Shown piece after piece: positions 44,961-56,054 of a DNA stretch of 64,000 nt. The translations under genes and the position numbers were made by a program. How positions within the stretch are numbered: the first letter of the stretch is position 1; the number at the start of each line of letters is the position of its first letter. The DNA comes from Areca catechu (Eukaryota; Streptophyta; Magnoliopsida; Arecales; Arecaceae), in NCBI GenBank assembly GCA_021397845.1, contig CM038045.1:144790638-144854637 (forward strand), in the 5' to 3' direction. Under the pieces are notes generated by a model, which did no database searches, had not been told where the DNA came from, and saw only the letters and a program-made list of their open reading frames with translations.

Positions 44961-45941
44961 TCCTAGACTAATAAAGTTGACCTTATGGGGTTGATGAGTA
45001 CCTATAGGGTTTATAATATGGAAGAGTGGGTCACTAATCTCAGGGAAGAGATCGTCAATGGGAACTACAGGATGGGATTCTTCCTGAGGGTACTGATAAG
45101 CCAAATCCTTAATAAAGTCATCTGGTTCAAGAAAATTAGGACTGGGCTCTATACTGGGGATTTTGTCTAGTGGATCCTTAGGTAAGGTCCTGATAATAGT
45201 GTTTAGGCACTCTTCCTCTAGCTGGTCTTCTACTATAGGTTCAGTCTATGTAAGGTCAGGGTCAACTAACTCTAGACTGGTTTCTACCTGGGTATCTATT
45301 GGGTCAACAAATTCTAAGTCTTCTATAGGAAACTCCTCTTCTTCCTTCTCATACTGTTCCACTAAGCTTGGGTCAGCCTTATATATCTCCTCTTCAATGT
45401 CTTCTTGGTGGACCAATGGGGTGGTAAGAGAGGGATGACTAATGACTGGGAAGACAGGGATAGGTTGGCTAAAGTGTTCCTAACTAATACTAGGTTCATC
45501 TTTAGGCGTACTAATCCTATTAGACTCAAGATGACTAAGGGTTATGGGTTCATAGGTCATGGAATCATTCCTATGGGTCTTGTCTAAGGTTCCAAACTGA
45601 TCTCCTACTTGGTCAAAACTAGTAGTTACCTGGTTGATCCTAGTGGTTGCCTGGTCAAATCGTTGGTCTACTTGGTTGAATCTATGATTCATTTGGTTTT
45701 GGGATTGGATCAATTGGATTAACTGATCTTGGGTTTGGTCAAGTTTAGCATTAATTTGGGCATCAAATTGGTCAAACCTATGGTCTATTCGGGCAAGCTG
45801 GGCTTGGGATTGGGTATTGGCTTGGTTCATTTGGGTAGTTAATTGGGCAAGTTGGTTCATGATGGCCTCAAAGTTGGAATCCATAATTGGGCTGGGCTGA
45901 GGTTTGGACTTCTGGTATTGGGTTCCTAATCTAGTGGTCAT
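44961..45941 (-). pseudogene. Gag-derived ORF of G (broken)
   Basis: The minus-strand start at 45941 reads MTTRLGTQYQ. It is followed by a Gln/Asn/Asp-rich coiled coil with repeats such as HRFNQVDQRFDQ. After a stop at 45482-45480 the same frame continues into an acidic region (EEEIYKADPSLVEQYEKEEEE) and motifs aligning with the C-terminal part of the F protein. No capsid core or zinc knuckle is seen before the deletion at about 44960. Confidence 0.75.
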
Positions 45942-47013
45942 GCAACAAATCAAACAATCAAAGTGGAGTGATACAGCCAAGCATGTAAAAGAAGAAAAAC
46001 TAGTACAATCTAGGGTTTCCTAGATATAAAGCCAAAACTGGGTGGGTCAGCTCAACTTACACCTAGCCCAATAGCTAATCCTTCCACTGGCCAGGTAGGG
46101 AGTGGGAGTATGGGAGGCCCCCCTACTTTCGCAGGGATCCAATTAAAAACCACAACACCACTTAGTTAGTTTGACTCTGGACCCGCGCCTTAGACACCAG
46201 CTTTCAGTAATAGCAAAAGAATTAAATGCACTAGTTGGCCCACACGGTTCGGACCCGACCTGTTGGGTGTCACCTAGCCCACTATGGAAAATTAAGTCTA
46301 ATTAATTTTAATTAAGGCTTGGGTGAAAGTGCTGGGTGGTTGTTTTGGGCCCAAGACAGGTTATGACCTCCTGCCCTGATGTTATATTGATTGCCCTTAA
46401 GATTAGATTAAAAGATGATGAAAATTCAATGATCCTGATGCAATCTAAAATAATCAAAAAAATAAAATATTTTTTTTTTTTATGATGTGTCAGGTTAGGT
46501 TCAAGTTAACTAAGGTTAGCAAACAAGGTTTGGCTTAGGATGGGGGGTTTGGAAGTTAATTAGGTTAGGTTTGGACAAGTATGCAGATCAGCAGAAATCA
46601 AAAACTTAGGGTTTTGGATGATGCAGGTTTTGACATAGTTACTGGTGCAAAAGAAAATCAAAAAAATTACAAAACAGAGGATTCATTGCGCTGATGATAC
46701 CTACCAAATTTCATATAGAACAAAAATCAACTGATGATGCAAATCCTAGGATTTTTGGACTGCTATAGAAATTTTCAGGATTCTGTTAGGGTTTCTAATA
46801 TACTAAATTTTAATAATTTAGAGTTTCTATAAAATTGATTAAAAATTTTGATAAAAAAAAATACTTGACAGAGAACAATTAATGCAAATTTTACATAAAA
46901 ATAAAATTTTTAGATGGTTAAAATAAGATGCAAAATAGATACCTAATGCAGTGGATAGGATGCAGAAATTAGGGTTTGTGAATGCAAAGTAGATAAAAAA
47001 CTATCCTATACCT
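45942..47013 (-). other. Leader of G
   Basis: About 1.07 kb between PBS and gag, AT-rich, with no ORF. I did not find a clear copy of the CTTAGGAG structure here. Confidence 0.65.
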
Positions 47014-47025
47014 GCTCTGATACCA
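47014..47025 (-). promoter_or_regulatory. Primer-binding site of G
   Basis: The minus strand reads TGGTATCAGAGC, just inside the right LTR. Confidence 0.92.
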
Positions 47026-47029
47026 AAAC

Positions 47030-48576
47030 TAATGCAGGACGACTCTAAGAATGCTAAATATGTAGGAAAAGATAGTAAACTAATTTTTATATGATTTTTA
47101 TTATTTAGGTTTGTTGACTAAATTCTCAAAAGTAAGGTAAAGACTAGCAAGAAGAATAGCAATGCATAGAATTATCATGATCGCAAAGAACTCATGCAAG
47201 ATAATAAGTAGCCAGGACCCGAGAGTTGAGAAACTCATGGTTTAGGATAGCTTAGCTTCATCAAATCAGAAATTAAAAGAAGGGAAGGTTTCTTACTAGT
47301 CAAAGATTTAAAACTTTGCAGTGGAAAGGATCACTCATACTCTAATTAGTTCCTGGAAGAAGAAGTTTCAGTTCCTTGAATCTGAGGCAGATCTGGACCC
47401 GGTCCGAAGGTAAGGGAAGCCTCCTCTAAAAAGGTGAAACATCTCAGGGATCCTGCAAGCATTAGGGGTCAATCAAAATAGCAATTAAACAAAGGAATAA
47501 AAACTAGGGTTTAGAATTGAAAGAAACTAGGTTTAGGTATGGGTGTCCTGGGGAAGAAGCAGTTGCTTGACTGGAGCAGTAGCTAGGGCATCATCCTCTG
47601 GGCATGGCTGATCTCCAAGGATGCAAAAAGATGCTAGGGCAGCAGGGTTTCGATCAGGGAATAAAGGAGAGCACACAAGAATAAGAGAACCAATACTAGA
47701 ACACCAAACACAAGGCCATTACTCAAAATTCAGCAAGGTTTATTCATAAGAAAGAGATGATTATAAGAGGAGGAGGGGTGGGGTATTTATAGAGTTCCCA
47801 TGCCCTCTCTAACTTGGGTTACACTTAGGTTAACAAGCATTTTCCTACTTAGATTACATGTCCTTTCCTAGCTAGGTTAGAATTACAAAGCTTAAAAGAA
47901 CTAGGAATTCTAACTAGGTTAGACTAGTCTTCTCCTTCTCACTTAAGGACACCTCCCTTTGAGCTTTGACTTGGTCAACCCTTAAAGGATGCCTAGGCGG
48001 GCGTGTTGGCTTATAGGAGCAGTAAGGGGCCAGCCCGGAGCTTGGGTGCATAGGTTTGGGCCTATGGAAGCTGGGGTGTTTTGGTAGCAAGAATATTTCC
48101 TGGAATCTTGCTTCTTAAGGGCTTGGGCTTGGCACCTGGGCTTGATTTCTTTGGGCTATGATGCAGGTGGACCTCTAAAATCATGGATTCCCTAGTTTGG
48201 AAATATACTCTAGCATCTGGAAGGGAATCTGGGCATCTAGAAAGAATCAGGATTTCTAGAAGCATCTTGGATCTTGGGTTGTCACACAAAATCCAATGGG
48301 CTGATGTAGTGGCCTCTGACTCCTGGATGTGGCCTAGTGGAACTCCAAAATAGGATAACCTCCTCTCTTGTATAAAATTGGGCTCATACTGGACTCATAA
48401 CTGATGTACAGGACTCAATATATTGGACTAGGTTTAAGGTTGAGACAAATCAACTAACCTCAACTTTTTACAGGACTCAATCTTAATTGATTACAAAATT
48501 TTCAAAACTTTGATACATGACTAAGTAAACCAAATAGGGATCCAGTGATCTATGTCTGATCCTAGTGTCCCCACCA
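47030..48576 (-). repeat. 5' LTR of G
   Basis: Matches 31040-32611. Minus-strand start TGGTGGGGACACT at 48576. Confidence 0.9.
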
Positions 48577-49800
48577 CTAAAGTAAAATTCTTCAAATTCC
48601 TAAAGAAGGGGAGATCATTTTAGTGTTAAAAGAGAAACATAAGACTTTGAGAATTATCCTTGAAAGGAATGATGTTTTTGGAGTTGTGCATGTCAGGGCA
48701 AACCAACTATCTTTGGAGATGAGACTGCTTCATAATATTATTAGCCCTATTTTTCTACTCGGTACTGGAAGGTTTGATTAGGTGAGTAAGAGGGATCTTG
48801 TAGTTATGAGATGCTTGATTGAGGGGGAGGCCCTCAACTTACAATACATCATGATATCCCAGATGCGGGAAGCAGCTCGTAGGGCACGAGCTTGTCTTCC
48901 TTATGGTATGGTTTTTACACTGCTTTTTCAGGATGCCGAGGTGGATTTATCTAGTGAGGACAGCATGCCTCTACTACATACAGATAGATATAATGTAAAG
49001 TCCTTGAGCAGAATGGGTTTTTTGAAGGTAGATGGGCATTGGATCAGGAAGACTTCTGGACTGCCAACTACACATTCTGATGGGGGGTCAGATGAGGATG
49101 ACCAGACTAGTCAGGCATAGGGCACTGAGGCTAAGCTACAGACTGATGAGGCTGGACCTTCTGAGCCAGCACCTTCTACACCTCATTCACCTGTGAGAGG
49201 ATCTACTGTTGATGGTTCAGGTGATGATCGCAAGTTGCAGCTTATTTTGAAGGAGCTCTCTACTCTACAAAGAGGTAGGGCAGAGATAGATGCCAGGATA
49301 CTGGCACTTCAGACTAAGATGCGAGATGGCTTCCAGCAGATTTTATCAGTTCTTTAGTAGATCAGGACAGCTAGCCATTCAGCACCTCCTCCATCTTCAG
49401 CTGGACTAGATATTCATGATGCTGACTATGCATAGGGAGAGACAGAGCATTCTACTGACATTGATACTGCAGCTACTCCTCTTGTTGGGCTTGGTACTAG
49501 TACTCAGGGTCAGAGCACTAGCATAGCAAACACTCCGACGATGCAAATTCTATCGATTACCAGCACCTTAGCATTATCTGATGATCCTCCTTCTGGATGG
49601 CCGACACCTATCTTGATTTCTTCAGAGCCTCCAACCAAATCTAGACCTAAAACTTCTATGTTTTCCCTCCTGTTAGGACTAGACTTAGGGACCTTAGACC
49701 TAGGTTTCCTAAATTTAAACCTGCTCCTAGTATTTTAGAGGTTGGTTCTTCATCTAGTGAAGATGAGCCTAGTGATGATGAGCCTAGCCCTTCCTTCTGA
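48577..49800 (+). pseudogene. Sire 3' (env-like / plant transposon protein) ORF, second part
   Basis: It continues the frame broken at 31039. Motifs: RANQLSLEMRLLHNIISPIF, then after a stop at 48779-48781 SKRDLVVMRCLIEGEALNL, then an Asp/Glu/Ser-rich tail and a short coiled-coil region (KELSTLQRGRAEIDARI). Further stops at about 49118 and 49355, and a frameshift near 49665, precede an acidic end (SSSSEDEPSDDEPSPSF) at 49798-49800. The role in Sire elements is not established. Confidence 0.72.
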
Positions 49801-50448
49801 CCTTTAGGAATTATTTTTAGCATTTCTTATTATTTGTGATACTATTTTGGTGTGCTTTAGCACTTTTGTAATGTATCACATCTTGTATTGACTCTTTATA
49901 TATATATCTGTGTTTTAAAAATGTTATGTTTGATCCATATGAATGATTGAGTATGAATGAATGTTTTGCCTAAATTCTATACTTTTGTGTTGATGACAAA
50001 AAGGGGGAGATGAGCATGAAAAATGAAAAAAGCATGAAAATGAGAAGAGAGCTGAAATGAAAAGAGCATGAAAATGAGAAGAGAGTTGAAAATGAACATG
50101 AATTGATGAGAATGATAAAAGGATGAGCAATGTGATATGAGAAAGGGGGAGCTTTTATTAAGCATTTATTAAAACTTATTTCAAATGCAAAGTGAAAAGT
50201 TCTCCTAATTGAAGCTAGAAATTAGTATCGTAATGACTTGATACTTAGTGCATGAATGATACAAATGATACATTGTTTTGATACTACTTCACTTCAACAA
50301 CTTGATACTTTATTTGTTTTGATACACACTACTTTGAATACACCTTAATACATGTGAATATGGTACATCATATATCATTACAAATAATTGTAAAGTATTT
50401 TAAACATTTTCATGCCCAGTGTTTTGTCATCATCAAAAAGGGGGAGAT
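49801..50448 (+). promoter_or_regulatory. Sire 3' untranslated region and PPT
   Basis: It contains several PPT-like AAAAGGGGGAGA tracts (about 49999 and 50141) before the true PPT at 50436-50448, which abuts the LTR. Two short copies of an AGCATGAAAATGAGAAGAGAG repeat unit lie near 50025 and 50068. No ORF supported. Confidence 0.75.
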
Positions 50449-51989
50449 TGTTGACAACTGGAATGATTTTGATGATTACAAAATATTGGAGCATGCATGC
50501 TTTACTAATTCTTTCAATTACTTAAGAAGTTTTGTATGACAGTATGTATCTTTATATTAGTTGGTTTTCAATCTAGTTGAAATATATTCCAACATTGTAT
50601 GAACTCATGTACACTTCAAGTTGTAAAGCCCTAATTTTTTCATCTATGTAATCTTGTAGAAAAGGCTCTAAATAAGTAAAAATGAGTGCAAGTAGGTTAG
50701 ACATGTTTTGGTAACCTCTTTGAAGCTTTTTGGAAGACTTGCTCTTGTTGGAATCTTGAATTGAATAAGTTTGGAGAAATTTGAAGCACAAAAAGAATTT
50801 TTTGCAAGAGCCGACTCATGGACCAAGAGCCGACTCCTATTCTGGCATGGCACAAAAAATTTCAGAGTTTCAGAAGTTCAAGCCAACTTGAGCCTTATGA
50901 GCCGACTCGATGAAGAACTTGTATTTTTGGTGACTGAGACCTCGAGCCGACTCAAGCCAAGAACAGCCGACTCATCCAGGGTTTATACTTTGGTGACTAA
51001 GACTTCGAGCTGACTCAGCCTCGAAGAGCCAACTCCTGCAGAGTTTATTTTTCCACTGACTGAGACTTCGAGCCGACTCATGGTCTTCGAGTCGACTCGA
51101 GTGATGGGTTTTGGCAGTCTAATGGCTAGTTCCTAAATCAAGTTTTTGAACTCTAAAAACACTCCAACAGCTCTATTTTAGTTCCTTAGGCCCTACAATG
51201 GCTATTTTTGATTGAAGACTATAAAAGGGAGTATTTGTAATGGTTTAAACAATTATTCATAGATTATTCATTGATTATTCAAGTTGATTTCAAGTCTTTC
51301 ACCAACTAACTTCAAGTGAGCATTCAAGATAGGATTCAAAGCTTCACTAACTAATTTTCATTCTTGAATCCAACCTTTTGAAGAAGTCAATAAGCAAGTT
51401 GAAGAGCATTCAAGAGCATTTAAAGCTAGGCTTCAATTTGATCTTCATCGGCAACTCTCAAACAAGTTTTGTTTGTTGTAAAGTTGCTTTATATATTTGA
51501 TTTATCTTGTCTTCTCTCTAAGAACAGCAAGGGGCTATGTCTTGAGAGTGTGTTTGGATTTCTTGGAGATCCCGGTATAAAACCAAGAGTGGGTTTTCTT
51601 TAGTGAGCCCGATTCTAAAAATCAAAGGGATTTAGGTTCTTGGTTAGCCTGTGTTAAAACCAAGTGTGGGTTTTCCTTGGTGATCCTGGTAAAATCAAAG
51701 TGTAGAGGTTTGAATTATGAGTCTGTTAAAATAATTTGACTATATTTCGGTGGGAGATATAGTGGAAATCCCAAGTGGTGCTTGGGTAGTAGACGTAGGA
51801 GCGGGTTACTCCAAACCACTCTAAATTCCTTATGTTTGTGATTGTGCTTGTTTAACTTCATTACATTTATTTACTTGCTTCCGCATTGCATTGTTCACCA
51901 CAATACTAAAAGGATTTTAAATTGCACATACTTGCTTAAGTTTTTATAATCCCAATTCAGCCCCCTCTTGGGAAGCCACCTGGGCAACA
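50449..51989 (+). repeat. 3' LTR of Sire element
   Basis: 1541 bp, starting TGTTGACAACTGG and ending GGCAACA. Nine CGACTC-type motifs (GAGCCGACTC and variants) lie between about 50808 and 51095, with TATAAAAGG at 51220-51228. Confidence 0.92.
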
Positions 51990-53750
51990 GATGCGATTCT
52001 GAGTTCCCTGCCCTCTTCCTATCTAGACTTTCTTGATCATTTTAGAATGAATAAGCCTACAGTTAACTACCATGGTGTATTGGGGTTGTTGCAGACTTAT
52101 AAGATAGACCACCAACTGAACAAAGGGGTGGTAAATCTAGTGGGAGGATCTTCGGTAGGACATCGTACCTTTAAGAAAGGGAAAAAGAAGAACAAAGAAA
52201 AAAGGTGTAGAATGCTTCTGAGCCCAGTCAGGCCAAGAGGGTGGAGGCTGATAAGAGCCAAGTAGAGTGCTTCTTATGTAAGAAGCAGGTTCATTGGAAG
52301 AGGAACTGTCCTCTTTATATTGCATCCCTTGACCTGAACAAGTCCAAAAAGAGAAAGCAGCAGGACAGTGCTGGACAAGGTATTTATATGATAACACCTT
52401 GTAGTTTCTCTATCTATGATACTACTAACTGGGTATTGGATACATGAAGTACAATTCATATTTGCAATTCTTTGCAGGGACTTCAAGTTAGTAGAAGATT
52501 CAAGGATGGTGAAAGATTCTTGAACATAGGAAATGGAAACCAAGTTCCAATCCTGGCGTTGGGAGTCCTCAAATTAGTTTTCGAGTCTTATAAAATCATT
52601 TTGAATGAGTGTCATTATTGTCCATCTTTCATCTTGAATGTTATTTCTGTAGGCCAATTGGCCATGTATGGTTATGAACTATCAATTAAGAATGACATTT
52701 GCAAAATCATTTGGAATGGTTTTATTATGATGAATGGATATATGAACAATGGCATTTATGTACTATCGCGATCTGTTAGTGTAGTGTACACGTCTAGAAA
52801 ATGTTCTAGGATAGATAATGTCAGCGATACGTACCTATGGCATTGTAGTCTAGGTCATGTAAACAAGAACATGATAAATAGGTTAAAAAGTGAGGGTCTC
52901 CTCGAGATTAGTGAAAGTGGTTCACTACCAACCTGTGAGTCCTGTCTTCTTGAAAAGATGACAAAATCACTTTTTACTAGAAAGGTGAATGAGCCAAAGA
53001 GATTCTAAGTCTAGTACATACTAATGTATGCAGACCCATGAATATTAGTGCCAGAGGTGGGTACAGTTATTTCATTATATTTATAGATGACCTTTTGAGG
53101 TATGGTTATATCTTCTTGATGAGATATAAATCTGAATCGTTTGAAATGTTCAAACAATATTGTAATGAAGTAGAAAAACAAACTGGAAGGTATATCAAAA
53201 CCCTTTGATCAGATCGAGGTAGTGAATATCTTTCTGATGAGTTTCTAACATATCTTGAGAAGAATGGGATTCTCTCTCAGTGGACACCTCCAGGGACACC
53301 TCATTTAAATGGAGTGTCTGAAAGGAGAAATCGAATCCTATTAAACATGGTTCGATCCATGATGGGCTTTGCTTCACTACCACTATCCCTTTGGGATATG
53401 CTTTGGAATCAACCTGTTACCTTTAGATTAGGGCTCCGAGTAAGTCCGTTAGCAAAATCCCATATGAGATATGTACTAGACATAAGCTAATACTCTCACA
53501 CCTTTGGATCTAGGGTTGCTTGGCTTATGTAAAATGTCTAGGAATGGATAAACTTGGACCTAGGTCTGACCGGTGCCTATTTGTTGGGTATCCAAAAGAG
53601 TCTAAGGGATATTACTTCTACTCGACTGAGGAACAAAAGCTGTTCCTCTGTCGTAGGGCTATCTTTTTGGAAAAGGAGTTCCTTGGTGAAGGAACTGTAG
53701 CCGCTAAGATTGAACTTAGTGAAGTTCAATAAGTAAAGGATCTGATACAC
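51990..53750 (+). pseudogene. gag (part), protease and integrase of copia-2 (broken)
   Basis: The gag tail carries LPSSYLDFLDHF and a basic GKKKNKEKR run. The zinc knuckle CFLCKKQVHWKRNC is at 52269-52310. The protease motif WVLDT is followed by a stop at 52445-52447. GAG-pre-integrase LWHCSLGHVNK is near 52840. The integrase shows SYFIIFIDDL, SDRGSEYLSDEF and LNGVSERRN, with stops near 53008 and 53207. The C-terminal part is at 53520-53732 (VGYPKESKGYYFY). Confidence 0.82.
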
Positions 53751-55460
53751 TTAAGGGACAACATAGAACCAGTTATGATTAGTTCACACCCAAAGCCCAC
53801 ACAAGAACCATTAAGGAGATCCGGTAGGATACCGAGTCAACTAGATAGATAATACAGTTTCTTGGTCCGGGACGGTGATCCCATTGAACTTGATAAGAAC
53901 AACGAGGATCCGATCTCCTATATGGATGCGATGCAGATGTCCGATTCTAAGAAATGGCTAGGAGCCATGAAATCTGAAATGGAGTCCATGGAAATCAACA
54001 GTGTATGGACATTGGTTGATCCACTTGAGAGGATAAAATCCATTGGGTGCAAATGGATTTTCAAAAGAATAAGGGGCATATATGGGTAGGTAGAGACCTA
54101 TAAAGCCCATCTAGTTGCCAAAGGATATCGTCAACATTATGGTATTGACTATGATGAGACATTCTCTCTTGTGGCGATACCCAAAATCCATTTGGATCAT
54201 GCTTGCTTTTGTGGCACACTTTGACTATGAAATCTGGCAAATGGATGTCCAAGCAACTTTCTTGAATGGTGAGCTGGAAGAGGAAGTGTATATGATACAA
54301 CCTAAAGGGTTCACATCCATAGACGAGTCAAAGGTGTGCAAGCTTCAAAGGTCCATCAATGGACTGAAACAAGCATCACGAAGTTGGAACTTGCGATTTG
54401 ATAAGTATATCAAGTTATATGGCTTTGTTAGGAATGGAGAAGAACCTTGCATTTACAAATTGGTTAATGGTTCTATGATTGTATTCCTTATGTTGTATGT
54501 GGATGACATTCTCTTAATCAGGAATGACATCACAGCACTACAAGGAATAAAGGTCTGGTTATCTCTCAATTCTTTATGAAGGACTTGGGTGAAGCCTCTT
54601 ACATATTGGGTATGAAGATCTATAAAGATAGATCTAAGAGGCTTCTGGGACTGTCCCAATCTACGTACATCAGCACAGCGCTGAAGCGGTTCAGCATGAA
54701 AAATTTCAAGAATGGCTATCTCCCGATAGGCACTGGATTGCTCTCTCCAAAAGGGATTGTGCGATAACTCCTGAGGAGAGAGAGCGCATGAGTAGAATCC
54801 TGTTGCTTCGATAGTGGGTTCTATCATGTACGCCATGATATGTACTAGACCATATGTGGCATACTCACTAGGCATAGTGAGTAGATACCAGTCTGACCCA
54901 GGTGAAGCTCATTGAAAAGTGGCAAAAACCATCCTTAAGTATTTGCAAAATACTAGGGACCAATGGCCGATTTATGGAGAACCTGACTTAAAACTTGTGG
55001 GGTATACTGACTCCAATTTTTAGTCAGATAGAGATGATAGCAAGAGTGTGTCAGGATTTGTCTTTACCCTAAATGAAGGAGCGATCAACTGGAAAAGTTC
55101 TAAGTAGCCTACTATGGTAGACTCTATATGCGAAGCAGAATATATTGCTGCATCGGATGCAGCAAAGGAAGCAATGTGGTTGCGAAAGTTCTTTGGCGAG
55201 CTGGGAGTGGCACCTTCCTTGATGGTCCTATTTCGGTGTATTGTGACAACACTAGAGCCATTGCTCAAGCCAAAGAGCTGAGTCTCATCACCGTACAAAA
55301 CACATTCTATAGTGCTATCACCTTGTATGAGAGATCATGGAACGAGGTGACATTGACCTTCAGAAGATCAATGAAAAGGAGAACCTGGCCAACCCCTTTA
55401 CTAAAGCCGTCGGAGCTCAAGAATTCAATAGCTATAAATGGAAAATGGGAATAAGATTCT
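53751..55460 (+). pseudogene. pol: RT and RNase H of copia-2 (broken)
   Basis: RT motifs: WIFKRIRG near 54055, then a stop, IWQMDVQATFLNG near 54240, and YVDD at 54495-54506. A frameshift near 54575 precedes KDLGEASYILGMKIY. RNase H motifs (a SDRDDSKS-type region near 55025, CEAEYIAASDAA near 55130, YCDNTRAIAQAKE near 55240) are spread over frames with stops. Confidence 0.82.
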
Positions 55461-55477
55461 ATACTGATTTGCTTTAG

Positions 55478-55490
55478 TCCAAGTGGGAGT
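55478..55490 (+). promoter_or_regulatory. PPT of copia-2
   Basis: AAGTGGGAGT directly precedes the LTR start TGTTGGG. Confidence 0.82.
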
Positions 55491-55851
55491 TGTTGGGAAT
55501 TGTATTCCAAAGTCAATCGTGTTGACTGTAGATGGTTGTGCTATTTTGTGATTGCACATAAATTTTCTTAATAAATAAAAGTTATTCTTTTCGCTGTTCA
55601 TCACATGTACATTTTTCTGAAAAGAACTCTTGTGTGATGGAGTCCTTAAAACTACATTATATTTAATATAGAGAGGATATATCGAGTAGTTCTTAAACTG
55701 GTTCACAACTAAAGGATACATTGTTATAGGACGGCGATGTATCAAGTGTAGGTTGTTGTCTGTCACATTTGTTGGTTTTTCTCTTAACCAAGAAGTGTAG
55801 AGACACTGATGTGACATATAGGTGAAATATATGACATCTCACTAAATGTAA
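55491..55851 (+). repeat. 3' LTR of copia-2, first 361 bp
   Basis: It starts TGTTGGGAATTG and is cut by the gypsy LTR stub at 55852. No partner LTR in the window. Confidence 0.75.
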
Positions 55852-56054
55852 TGGTATGGGCACCAGACCTCTGATTAGGATTTCAATTTTCGGGTTTTGT
55901 AATAAGGCTTCAAGCCTAAACCTTGTAATATTTTTTGCTTTGAATTGAGTCTCACGTGTTTGTGTCTAGTCCTGTACTTTGACCAATTTGGTCTAGTTGT
56001 GTCCTGTACTGAGTCCAGTCCTGTTTTGAGTCCAGTCCGAGTCTGTTTGAAGTA
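55852..56054 (+). repeat. Gypsy LTR stub H
   Basis: It starts TGGTATGGGCACC and resembles the E LTR (34927-35066, then 40936 onward). It is interrupted after about 200 bp by F. The rest would lie beyond the F array, outside the window. Confidence 0.8.

Larger units (their letters stand above)
31040..48576 (-). mobile_element. Chromovirus G (minus), non-autonomous, hosting C, E and D
   Basis: LTRs at 31040-32611 and 47030-48576 flank a minus-strand interior. PBS, leader, gag-like ORF and an acidic region lie at the right; a chromodomain remnant and PPT lie at the left. The middle (32952-44960) is occupied by plus-strand elements and a deletion, so pol content before insertion is unknown. It is inserted in the 3' ORF of the Sire element. 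Confidence 0.88.
24308..51989 (+). mobile_element. Sire-type Ty1/copia element, split by nested insertions
   Basis: Order: 5' LTR (truncated), PBS, gag with two zinc knuckles, protease, integrase, RT, RNase H, a long extra ORF, PPT and 3' LTR. The interior is interrupted at 31040-48576. Without that block the element is about 10 kb, in the normal range for Sire elements. Many frameshifts and stops. Members of this lineage carry an extra ORF after pol, sometimes called env-like. Confidence 0.92.
51990..55851 (+). mobile_element. Copia-2 (Ty1/copia), 5'-truncated
   Basis: A plus-strand copia element beginning in the middle of gag at the Sire boundary. It runs through protease, integrase, RT and RNase H to the PPT and a partial 3' LTR. 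Its 5' half is not present elsewhere in the window, so the left side of the Sire insertion has been rearranged. Related to, but distinct from, copia-1. Confidence 0.85.

Noticed and set aside
45163..45438. Plus-strand serine-rich open frame
   Set aside because: It is the complement of the acidic gag region of element G, read on the wrong strand.
49926..50165. Minus-strand Phe/Ser/His-rich ORFs
   Set aside because: Complement of purine-rich repeats in the Sire 3' untranslated region; low complexity.
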